Assembly (NCBI GenBank): GCA_031460455.1
Contig: JAVKTQ010000013.1
Span: forward strand, 44,429-108,428
DNA: 64,000 nucleotides
Origin: Sporomusaceae bacterium
GTDB lineage: Bacteria; Bacillota; Negativicutes; Sporomusales; UBA7701
Direction: 5' to 3'
Shown here piece after piece: positions 25,408 to 33,406 of this stretch; the first letter of the stretch is position 1, and each line of letters begins with the position of its first letter. A model generated the notes under the pieces. The model was not told where the DNA came from and ran no database searches. It saw only the letters and a program-made list of their open reading frames with translations. Made by a program: the position numbers and the translations under genes.

Positions 25408-26691
25408 CTACATCGCTCCCAACAGCCGCAAAAGGTATAAAGTGACTTCCGGGCAGAAAGTGACTATTATCAGCCCGAGCAAGGTGCATAAGATGAAGGG
25501 GATGGCCGCCCGGGTGATGCTGTCCACACTTAAGCCTGTCATACCTGAGGCCACGAAGAGATTGAGAGCCACCGGCGGCGTGACGAAACCCAGCTCCAGG
25601 CCGATCGTCATCACCAGGCCGAAGTGGATGGGATCGACGCCGTACGGCGTAACTACCTGGAGAAGGATTGGCGACACGATTATCATCGCCGGCGAGGTCG
25701 TCAGGAACATGCCCATAATCAGAAGAATGAAATCGATCAGCGCTAGGATGACATATTTGTTGTTGGAAATCTGCTGCATGGTTTCCTGGATGGCTTCGGG
25801 AACGCCGGTGAAGGAGAAGACGGTCCCCAGAACCATGGACGGCGCCAGGGTCATCATGATCCCGCCGGTGAGCGAGACATTATTGATCAACGCCTTCCAG
25901 ATGCTTGGCCACGTCAGTTCCCCGTAAACCCAGCGGCCGACGATAACCCCGTAGACGACCGCTACGACGGCGGCTTCCGTGGGGGTGAACACACCGCCGT
26001 AGATGCCCCCCAGGATGATCAGCGGCATAGCCAGCGCCCACTTCGCTTCCCAGGCGGCTTTGGCGAGTGTTGCAATATTGAAGGGCTCGTTTGTACCGAC
26101 GTAGCCTTTCTTTTTCGACAGGTACATATTAACTAGCACCAGCAAAGCGCCGATGACGAGCGCCGGCCCGAAGCCGCCCAGAAAGAGATTGCCGATGGAG
26201 ACGTTGTTGACGATCCCGTACAGGATTAGCGGGATGCTCGGCGGCACGACGATGCCGAGGCCGCCGGCCGCTGCCACCAGGCCGGTCGCGTAATGTTTGC
26301 CATAACCCCGTTTTATCATCTCGGGGATCATGATGATGCCGATGGCCGCCACCGTGGCCGGCGAAGACCCGGAGATGGCGCCGAAGAACATGCAGGCCAG
26401 CACCGTGACCGAGCCAAGCCCACCCACGGTGTTGCCGACCATTTTCTGGGCCACGTCGACCAGACGCCGGGATAAGCCCCCGGTCTCCATGACGCTGCCG
26501 GCGAGGATGAAGCACGGGAGCGCCGTCAAGGCGTACTCGCCGAAGCCGGAATACATCACCTGCGCAAAAAATACCGGTGTGGTTACGGGGTCAACGAGAA
26601 GGGCGACAAGAATGCCGATAGCCAGACCGATGCCGATCGGCACGCCCATAAGCAACATGATCGCGGATACGACCAGCAAAACTGTTATCAT
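25408..26691 (-). CDS. dctM: TRAP transporter large permease DctM
   Basis: A 427-residue polytopic protein with the DctM signatures LLMGVPIGIGLAIG, FGAISGSSPATVAAIG, GIVVPPSIPLILYG and FTPTEAAVVAVVYG. It forms the sodium-driven pore of a tripartite ATP-independent periplasmic transporter. It is downstream of dctQ and dctP in one operon. TRAP systems import carboxylates, hydroxy acids and sugar acids, which agrees with the enzymes around it. Confidence 0.92.
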   Translation of the reverse strand: MITVLLVVSAIMLLMGVPIGIGLAIGILVALLVDPVTTPVFFAQVMYSGFGEYALTALPCFILAGSVMETGGLSRRLVDVAQKMVGNTVGGLGSVTVLACMFFGAISGSSPATVAAIGIIMIPEMIKRGYGKHYATGLVAAAGGLGIVVPPSIPLILYGIVNNVSIGNLFLGGFGPALVIGALLVLVNMYLSKKKGYVGTNEPFNIATLAKAAWEAKWALAMPLIILGGIYGGVFTPTEAAVVAVVYGVIVGRWVYGELTWPSIWKALINNVSLTGGIMMTLAPSMVLGTVFSFTGVPEAIQETMQQISNNKYVILALIDFILLIMGMFLTTSPAMIIVSPILLQVVTPYGVDPIHFGLVMTIGLELGFVTPPVALNLFVASGMTGLSVDSITRAAIPFILCTLLGLIIVTFCPEVTLYLLRLLGAM

Positions 26692-26733
26692 CCAGCGCGC
26701 ACCACCTATTCAGAGATTTGTACCGATGCCGGC

Positions 26734-27249
26734 CTACAGATTTTCGATGTCCAGTATCGGTTTGGCTTTCTTCATCTCGTCCTTCAGACGGTATATTGAA
26801 ATCGATTTCTGGATCAGCCTGACTACGGTCAGCATCAGGCAGAAAACGACGATACTGTAAACGATGTAGTGCGGCACGCCCGTGACGATCATCTTCGTTT
26901 TGCCTGTATATAACTTTTCAAGAAGCTCGGACATCGGGCCGATTATGTAGAGGCAAAAACCGATGAAACAGATGTTGGAAGCAAGCGCCAACACTTTTTT
27001 CACCTTGAAGGGCATATAGTGAAGAAACAGGTCGATCGTAAGGTGCTGGTCGCGGGTGACCGCCAGCGCACAGCCGAAATACACCGAAACGATGAAGCAA
27101 ATTATCGCCAGTTCCTCGGTCCAGGGGAGAGCGTAATTGAATACATAGCGCGATATAACCTGGATGAACATCAGGACAACCAGCAGCACTGTCGTCAAGA
27201 CGCCGAAAATGACTTCGAGGTTATCAAACACCCACTTGGCTTTTTGCAT
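26734..27249 (-). CDS. dctQ: TRAP transporter small permease DctQ
   Basis: About 171 residues with four membrane segments and the DctQ pattern FNYALPWTEELAIICFIVSV near residue 50, followed by a charged C-terminal tail. The ATG at 27249 is preferred (GAGGTGATAGGA upstream), with a GTG four codons earlier as the alternative. It pairs with DctM to receive the DctP-bound substrate. Confidence 0.88.
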   Translation of the reverse strand: MQKAKWVFDNLEVIFGVLTTVLLVVLMFIQVISRYVFNYALPWTEELAIICFIVSVYFGCALAVTRDQHLTIDLFLHYMPFKVKKVLALASNICFIGFCLYIIGPMSELLEKLYTGKTKMIVTGVPHYIVYSIVVFCLMLTVVRLIQKSISIYRLKDEMKKAKPILDIENL

Positions 27250-27342
27250 TTTTCCTATCACCTCTGCCTACAATAAATTGGCTACCCAGGGATAATAGGA
27301 CACGCCTTGCAGTCATATTACCCCTGGGTAGGCAGCTCCAGA

Positions 27343-28392
27343 TTAAAGCCCTAACTGTTTTTCGATTTTTTCAACTTCGGTGACCGCTTTGTTGAACGTT
27401 GCCTCGCCGATGACGCTCTTGGCCTCCGTCCAGGATCCCTTGGCGACATCCCGGAACTTCTTAAGGTCTTCGGTACTCAGCTTCGTAATCTTCATCTTTT
27501 CGGCCAGCTTCTTCAGCATCTCGTCCTCTTTGTCGGCCAGGGTTTTCCGCGCCTGCTTGTCGGCGATGGCATTGCTTTCCATGATGGCCTTCTGGACATC
27601 CGGAGCGAGCGAATCGAAGAACTTCTTGTTCATGAGCAGCGACGTGAAGGTGTAGTTGTGATTGGTGAACGTCATGAACTTCTGGACTTCGTAGAACTTG
27701 GAATCATAGATATTCATGATGGGGTTTTCCTGGCCGTCGATAACGCCCTGCTGGAGCGACGTGAATACTTCGGAATAGGGTATCGGCGTCGGCGCGGCGC
27801 CCAGTTGTTTGACGCCGGCCATCTGGAGTTTGCTGGTCATGGTCCGGATCTTCAGACCTTTCAGGTCATCCGGCGCGCTTATCTCTTTCTTGCCGGTGGT
27901 GAAATGCCGGAACCCCAGCGGCGTGTAAGCAAGCAGCATGATGTTGGTGTCTTTGAGCAGACGGTCTTTCATTTCCTGGCCCATCGGTCCGTCGACGAAC
28001 TTGTAGACGACGTCCTGGTTGAGAAACAGATAGGGGACATCCATCAGATCGAACGCTTTCGAGTACTCGCCGAAGTTGCCCAGCGCCCAGGTGGCCATCT
28101 CGAAGGAGCCGTGCTGCAGGCCGCCGATTACGTCGTTGGCGCTTTTGCCGAGCTGGCCGCCGTAAAAGATCCTGACCTGAACCTTGTCGCCGAGCCGTTT
28201 TTCCATTTCTTCTTTGAACTTCAGCAGATGCGCGATCGAAGGATGGTTCGGATTGTTGGAGTTCGATGTGGCGATCCTGATAGTTAATTTGCCGTCGGCC
28301 TTGGGAGCGGTTTCCTTCTTGCCGCCGCAGCCCACGAACAGCGAACTGAGCAGCACCAGGCAAAGAATAATACTGATTGTCTTTTTCATCAT
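27343..28392 (-). CDS. dctP: TRAP transporter substrate-binding lipoprotein DctP
   Basis: A 349-residue solute receptor. The N-terminus MMKKTISIILCLVLLSSLF ends in FVGCGG, a lipobox with the lipidated cysteine near residue 22. The family landmarks are present: RIFYGGQLGKSANDVIGGLQ, GPMGQEMKDRLL, and LKGLKIRTMTSKLQ with the substrate-binding arginine, then VIDGQENPI. The substrate is probably an acidic compound, bound through that arginine. GGAGGGG precedes the ATG pair. Confidence 0.92.
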   Translation of the reverse strand: MMKKTISIILCLVLLSSLFVGCGGKKETAPKADGKLTIRIATSNSNNPNHPSIAHLLKFKEEMEKRLGDKVQVRIFYGGQLGKSANDVIGGLQHGSFEMATWALGNFGEYSKAFDLMDVPYLFLNQDVVYKFVDGPMGQEMKDRLLKDTNIMLLAYTPLGFRHFTTGKKEISAPDDLKGLKIRTMTSKLQMAGVKQLGAAPTPIPYSEVFTSLQQGVIDGQENPIMNIYDSKFYEVQKFMTFTNHNYTFTSLLMNKKFFDSLAPDVQKAIMESNAIADKQARKTLADKEDEMLKKLAEKMKITKLSTEDLKKFRDVAKGSWTEAKSVIGEATFNKAVTEVEKIEKQLGL

Positions 28393-28531
28393 TACCCCTC
28401 CAAAATATTCATATCACTTTTGTCAATCCGGAACTCGGATCAGTTGCGTTCCTGACAGACAACCCTTCCCCTGACATGTACTCCCCCTTTATGATTCAGT
28501 GATAGACCGATTGCTTCCGAAAGAAATCTCT

Positions 28532-29329
28532 TTATTTGGCCGGAGCTGCCTTGTTCTCGCTCTCGATGATCGACCAGTAATAGTCCGGAAACTTCGGTTC
28601 CGCCAGAAGACCGAAGAACGGGGTCGGGTAACGGATCAGCCCCTGTTTGTGAACCGCCTCGATGCCATATGCCACATCTTCGAACTGACTTGCCGGGATG
28701 GAGAAGATCAGCTCGTCATCCTGGCAGATGGCAAATATCCTTTCCCCGCCGCTGGGGACGATCATCGAACATTCGCCTTCGAGGTATGTGCGGGCAATGT
28801 AAGAACTGCACGCCAACCTGCCGAACGACTTGCTGGAAACGCCTTTGCCGGTTTTGTAGTTGGCCCCCTGAACCATCCTGGCAATCTGGGCGGCATTGCC
28901 GTAAACCAATACCACGTCCGGCGAAAACTCGGCCTTATCCAGCGGTGCAAACCACATTTCCTTCGGCCCGTTGGGCAGCTTGACATTAGCCTGCTCCATC
29001 ACGGCCCCGGCCTCTACCGAGCCGGCGTAGCCGGGACAAGCGATCTTCCCGCTGTCAAGCATCTCCGGCGGCTCATACCCCATCAGCACTATGCTTACCG
29101 GACAGGCATGATCCTGTCTGTCAAAGACCACATTCCATCCGTACCGCCGCGCCAAAGCCACGCCCTGGCACAAAGCGAGCGGGTGCCGCAATGTCTCCAT
29201 CGGTTTTTTGGCCTTCGCCGGTCTTTGCGCTTCCTCGCCATCAAAGACCAATTTCACCGCGACAGGGAAGGTCGTCGGCCTGATATAGGCGGTGATGGCG
29301 TTGAGCAATTTCTGAGCATTGTCTGTCAT
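28532..29329 (-). CDS. DUF169-family protein
   Basis: About 265 residues, beginning MTDNAQKLLNAITAYIRPT. It matches the DUF169 pattern: FPVAVKLVF, HPLALCQGVALARRYGW, DHACPVSIVLMGYE, VLVYGNAAQIARMVQ, CSSYIARTYLEGE and PSGGERIFA. Several conserved cysteines and the metal-loaded setting of related genes suggest a cofactor or metal role, but none is established. The start is supported by GAGAGGG nine bases upstream. It lies between the GlcF-like subunit and the TRAP genes and is oriented with them. Confidence 0.8.
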   Translation of the reverse strand: MTDNAQKLLNAITAYIRPTTFPVAVKLVFDGEEAQRPAKAKKPMETLRHPLALCQGVALARRYGWNVVFDRQDHACPVSIVLMGYEPPEMLDSGKIACPGYAGSVEAGAVMEQANVKLPNGPKEMWFAPLDKAEFSPDVVLVYGNAAQIARMVQGANYKTGKGVSSKSFGRLACSSYIARTYLEGECSMIVPSGGERIFAICQDDELIFSIPASQFEDVAYGIEAVHKQGLIRYPTPFFGLLAEPKFPDYYWSIIESENKAAPAK

Positions 29330-29385
29330 TTGGCACACCCTCTCATTAATGTATAAAGCGATATTCGCCCCGTAACACGGCCAAC

Positions 29386-30612
29386 CTAAATAACCTGGCT
29401 GATATGCATCGCCTTGAACTTGCCCCCGCTCGCCTCGGCTGCTTTGGTCATCTGGACAAGACAAACGGGGCAGCTTGCCACAACCACGTCGGCGCCGGTC
29501 TTTTCGATGTTTCCCCTTTTTGAGGCCAGGATCTTGGCGGCAATATCCGGATAATCCATATGGAACGAGCCGGCTCCGCCGCAGCAGGTGTCGGCGTCGG
29601 TCATCTCGACGAAATTCCCCGCCGCCTTCAGCAGCTCGCGGGGCTGCGTCTTAACGCCCTGTCCCCGCCCGAGATGGCAGGAATCGTGATATGTAAGCCT
29701 GGCTTCCACCCTCTGCCGCGGCCTGTACCCGGCCTTCACCAAATACTCGGAAAGGTCCATGACTTTGCGGCTAAAAGCGGCCGCCCTATCTTTCCACTCC
29801 GCATCGTCGGCGAAATATTCGGCGATGTGCTTGAGCGTCCCGCTGCAACTGGCGCAGTCGCTGACCACAACGTCGGCATCCTCGAAAAGCGCGATGTTCT
29901 TCTTCGCCAGTTCCAGGAAATCGCCGCGCAAACCGTGGCCCAGATGGGGCAGGCCGCAGCAGTGATTGTCCTTCAGCATCGGTCGGGTTACGCTTTTGAG
30001 TATCTCTACCGTCTGAGCGGCGGCTTCGGGAAACATCATCCTCATCCCGCACCCGTAGAAATAGGCTACTTTCGACGCAGCCGTAAGCTCGATTTCCGCA
30101 GGCGCCGCCTGCTTGCCGAAGGCAGCCGGCCCTGAAGACGCACCAGGAAGTTGCTCCCTGGTGTATTCTTCAGGCGCCATACCGTAAGGCACCAGGCAGT
30201 TGAGACCGGTTTTCCGCAGTACCGCCAGCATGCCGGCGGCCATTTTCACGACATTTCGGCTCTTCATCACGCTGCCGAGGGTTTTATATTTGATACCCGG
30301 TCCGCCGGCCTTATCCATCAGATACTGCCGGACGTTGACCATGGCGGCGTCCGTTTTGAGCTTGCTCGGGCAAGCTTCGACGCAGGAGCGGCATAAAAGG
30401 CAGAAATTCACTACGTCCAGTGCCTTGGAATCCGGCTCCACACCTCCCTGGGCTAACGCGCGGGTGAGGATATTTTTGCCGCGCGGGCCCACCCGCTCGA
30501 TGTTGACCACTTTGAACAACGGGCATGCTGTAAGGCAATTGCCGCAGCGTTCACACTGGGCTACAATCTGTTCGGCTTCACGCAGCAACTCTTCAGACTT
30601 GTTTGTAAGCAT
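29386..30612 (-). CDS. GlcF-like iron-sulfur subunit of a 2-hydroxyacid oxidase
   Basis: A 408-residue protein with two 4Fe-4S motifs (CERCGNCLTACP and CLLCRSCVEACP) and two CCG domains, CCGLPHLGHGLRGDF and CCGGAGSFHMDYP, as in glycolate oxidase GlcF and LutA/DLD partners. It passes electrons from the FAD subunit (30634-32022) to the membrane or another carrier. The pairing and gap of 21 bases show a two-subunit enzyme. Confidence 0.9.
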   Translation of the reverse strand: MLTNKSEELLREAEQIVAQCERCGNCLTACPLFKVVNIERVGPRGKNILTRALAQGGVEPDSKALDVVNFCLLCRSCVEACPSKLKTDAAMVNVRQYLMDKAGGPGIKYKTLGSVMKSRNVVKMAAGMLAVLRKTGLNCLVPYGMAPEEYTREQLPGASSGPAAFGKQAAPAEIELTAASKVAYFYGCGMRMMFPEAAAQTVEILKSVTRPMLKDNHCCGLPHLGHGLRGDFLELAKKNIALFEDADVVVSDCASCSGTLKHIAEYFADDAEWKDRAAAFSRKVMDLSEYLVKAGYRPRQRVEARLTYHDSCHLGRGQGVKTQPRELLKAAGNFVEMTDADTCCGGAGSFHMDYPDIAAKILASKRGNIEKTGADVVVASCPVCLVQMTKAAEASGGKFKAMHISQVI

Positions 30613-30633
30613 GGGAAACCTCCTCCCCGATCA

Positions 30634-32022
30634 TTACCATATCTTGCCGGGGTTTAAAATTCCCTTGGGATCAAGCGCCTGTTTGATTACTTTCATTGTC
30701 TCGACGCCAGCTTGGCCGAGCGCCTGCACAATATACGGCTTTTTGCTGATCCCGATCCCGTGTTCACCGGACAAGGTGCCGCCAACCGCCAACGCGGCTT
30801 CGAAAATCCCGTCGATGGCCTTATGCACCCTCTCCATCAGTTCGGCATCCGTATAATCGCATAGTACGGTCGGATGGAGATTGCCGTCGCCGGCATGGCC
30901 GTAAACAACTATCGTAAGATCATACTTTTCGCCCAGTTTCTTGATCCTCCGCACAACCTCCGGGAATGAGCCCCGGGGTACCGCTATGTCCTCGCCGATT
31001 CGGTTAGGGGCGAGAGCGGCCACAGCTTGGCTCAGGCCGCGGCGCATCGCCCACAGCTCATCCGACTCGCTCTGGGACTGGGCGACTTGGAAATTCACCG
31101 CTCCGAGCGCACTCGCAACGGCCTCGATACGTTTGGCCTGGGCATCCAACGCATCCTGATCTTCACCGTCGATCTCTATGATGGCGCATGATTCGATCAC
31201 TGGATCGAGAATAACCTTGCGTTTCTTAGACACTATATCCAGGCTGGTCTTATCCATGACTTCCGCCGCCGCAGGCACGATGTTTTCCTGGAGCATCTTT
31301 TGGATCGTTGCGCAGGCGGCATCGAGCGATTTGAACATGATCTGCAGTGTGCCCCGCTGTTTCGGCATCGGAATGAGCTTAAGAGTTGCCTTAGTTATAA
31401 TGCCAAGGGTTCCCTCCGAGCCGGTGAAGAGATGCTTCAGATCGTAGCCGGTCACGTTTTTAATTGCTTTTCCGCCGGTATTGAGTATCGTGCCGTCCGC
31501 CAGCACAACTTCGAGGGCCATCACGTAGTCGCTGACAACCCCGTATTTTACCGCCCGCATGCCACCCGCGTTTTCGGCGATATTGCCGCCGATTGTGGAT
31601 ACCTTCCAGCTTGCGGGATCCGGCGGAAAGAAAAGGCCCTTGGCGGCACAGTAATTATAGAGATCGATAGTCCTGACACCCGGTTCGGTCGTCACCATCA
31701 TATTATCTTCATCCAGCTCAAGGATTTTGGTCATACGATCGAGCGACAAAACTATACCGCCTTCGAGAGGCACGCTGCCGCCAGTGCGATTGCTTGCCGC
31801 GCCGCGCGGTGTAACTGGAATCCCATGTGCGAACGCAATTGCCATTACTTTCGATACTTCCTCCGCGGTTGTCGGCAGAACGACGACATCCGGCTTATAC
31901 GCCGGCAGAATAGGCATGGAGGAAGAATCGTAGGAATAGCCGAAGCGGTCGATATCAGAATCTAGGACGTTTTCCGCTCCAACAGCCCTTCTGAGTGATT
32001 TCTTGATCTCTTCGGAAATCAT
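30634..32022 (-). CDS. GlcD-like FAD-linked 2-hydroxyacid dehydrogenase
   Basis: A 462-residue VAO/PCMH-type flavoprotein. FAD contacts include TPRGAASNRTGGSVP, TIGGNIAENAGGMRAVKYG and GSEGTLGIITKATL, and the C-terminal catalytic part ends VYGHAGDGNLHPT and GTLSGEHGIGISKKPY. It oxidises a 2-hydroxyacid such as glycolate or D-lactate to the 2-oxoacid, which could then feed KorDABC. It is the first structural gene after the promoter region at 32138-32158, and 283 bases separate it from iclR. Confidence 0.9.
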   Translation of the reverse strand: MISEEIKKSLRRAVGAENVLDSDIDRFGYSYDSSSMPILPAYKPDVVVLPTTAEEVSKVMAIAFAHGIPVTPRGAASNRTGGSVPLEGGIVLSLDRMTKILELDEDNMMVTTEPGVRTIDLYNYCAAKGLFFPPDPASWKVSTIGGNIAENAGGMRAVKYGVVSDYVMALEVVLADGTILNTGGKAIKNVTGYDLKHLFTGSEGTLGIITKATLKLIPMPKQRGTLQIMFKSLDAACATIQKMLQENIVPAAAEVMDKTSLDIVSKKRKVILDPVIESCAIIEIDGEDQDALDAQAKRIEAVASALGAVNFQVAQSQSESDELWAMRRGLSQAVAALAPNRIGEDIAVPRGSFPEVVRRIKKLGEKYDLTIVVYGHAGDGNLHPTVLCDYTDAELMERVHKAIDGIFEAALAVGGTLSGEHGIGISKKPYIVQALGQAGVETMKVIKQALDPKGILNPGKIW

Positions 32023-32137
32023 TACGTGCCTCCCAATGCAATTTTTTAACTCGATGGTCCTTATTACGGCACACCGTTTCTTTGTCGCGCAATATTGCCC
32101 TGTTTTTTCTCGGAAATTAAAGTTTTTCGCACTATGT

Positions 32138-32158
32138 GGAACGACGTTCCGTATTATA
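32138..32158 (-). promoter_or_regulatory. Promoter -10 with adjoining operator palindrome (IclR-type candidate)
   Basis: On the minus strand TATAAT (32153-32158) is followed two bases later by the perfect inverted repeat GGAAC-GTC-GTTCC (32138-32150), which covers the expected start of transcription of the glcD-first operon. The IclR-family gene is next door, and its own upstream region holds a GGAAC half site. No convincing -35 was found. A repressor bound here would block the island. Confidence 0.55.
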
Positions 32159-32305
32159 GCTACAGATAATTTCTTTCGCTTTTATTTTCATAATCCCTGC
32201 TTGTTTTTCCGTTTTTATGCGGATAATTCAAATATTGCGAAAATCTGAACGGACGTCAAGCCCGGACATATCAATACCATAAACCTGCGGCTTGGCATCC
32301 GTGGT

Positions 32306-33082
32306 TTACTTACGATACCCAAGCTGCCGCGAAATATCGAGCGCCGCTTCCTTTACATGGGGTATCAGTTCATGGATCTTGTTGTAAGTCATGCGTATCG
32401 ACGGGCCGGTAGCGCTTATTGCGGCAATAACCTTACCAACATGATTGAATATAGGTGCTCCCACGCATCGTACGCCCCTATTGTATTCCTCTTCGTCGAT
32501 CGAGAAGCCCTGTTCTTTTATGGTATGCAATTGTAAGCGCAACGCCCCGGTCTCCGTGACGGTTGTTTCAGTGTGGCGCACAATCGTTGCGAGAAATTTC
32601 GGGTTTTCGAAAAGGGCGTCCAACTCATCTTTGGGCATTCCGGCCAACATCACTTTCCCCATACTTGTGCAAAACGCCGGCAGCCGCTCCCCTATTCTGA
32701 CCCCCATTCGCAACGGCTCGTTACTATCAATACGGTCGATATATAAAATATTAAACTCATCCAATATGGCTAGGCTAACATTTTCCCCCGAAAGCTTGGC
32801 CAGCGTATTCAGAAACGGCGCCGCCTCTTTCCGCAAGTCAAGCCGCGCTACCGCCGTATCGCCGAATATGGACAGACGCACACCCAGCCGATACTTGCCG
32901 GAAGCAGCCTGATCAATGAACCCGTTCATTTTCATCGTTTGCAGCAGCCGGTAGGTGGTGCTCTTACCTAGGTCCAACTCCGCGCTTAATTCAGACACCC
33001 CAAGTTCCGGTTCCCTGAGAAGAGCCTCCATAATAGAAATGGCCCTGGCCACAGATTGAATCGGCCCTTCCGCTTTATCCAT
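32306..33082 (-). CDS. IclR-family transcriptional regulator
   Basis: A 258-residue regulator with an N-terminal winged helix (SVARAISIMEALLREPELGVSELSAEL, with the recognition helix KSTTYRLLQTM) and a C-terminal effector domain ending GAPIFNHVGKVIAAISATGPSIRM. IclR proteins usually repress catabolic operons until a pathway acid binds. It reads in the same direction as the island it precedes, with its own region, and probably controls the 14993-32022 operon through the GGAAC palindrome at 32138. Confidence 0.9.
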   Translation of the reverse strand: MDKAEGPIQSVARAISIMEALLREPELGVSELSAELDLGKSTTYRLLQTMKMNGFIDQAASGKYRLGVRLSIFGDTAVARLDLRKEAAPFLNTLAKLSGENVSLAILDEFNILYIDRIDSNEPLRMGVRIGERLPAFCTSMGKVMLAGMPKDELDALFENPKFLATIVRHTETTVTETGALRLQLHTIKEQGFSIDEEEYNRGVRCVGAPIFNHVGKVIAAISATGPSIRMTYNKIHELIPHVKEAALDISRQLGYRK

Positions 33083-33406
33083 TTCACAACCCCCACGCTT
33101 GCCCTATTTGCGAGATATGGTATTGCACTATTTGAAAAGGTGTTCCGAAATATTTATTCAACAAACCTTTTTTTTTTCCTGCTTGCCTTTTTATATCCTT
33201 ATATAAAATGCCTCCCCAAAAGCAACCGCACCCCCGCCGTCGAAGAAGGACGGATCTGCGCCCTCAACTGGCGAAAAGGCCGATAAGGTCGATAAGGTTC
33301 GAAGCCTTGTAAGGTGTAAGTTGGGATCACGCTGTCTGATTGCTCGTCAGGATGCTATAATTATTACAGTGACAGAAGCACTACGGGCCAGGGGCGGGGA
33401 GGAACT
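33083..33406. other. Intergenic region between iclR and the sigma-54 regulator
   Basis: Besides the UDG remnant (33206-33286) I see an AT-rich iclR promoter zone on the minus strand, with a TTGAAT box and a GGAAC half site near 33140-33160, and a TATAAT at 33355-33360 upstream of the activator gene on the plus strand. No complete gene is present. Confidence 0.4.
33206..33286 (+). pseudogene. Internally deleted UDG remnant
   Basis: The frame AAATGCCTCCCC... encodes KCLPKSNRTPAVEEGRICAL, the same stretch that opens the remnant at 6643, then jumps after LNW to RKGR and a stop, the extreme C-terminus of the same protein. About 330 bases are missing relative to the longer copy, with GGC shared at the junction. 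Plainly a decayed copy rather than a gene. Confidence 0.75.
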
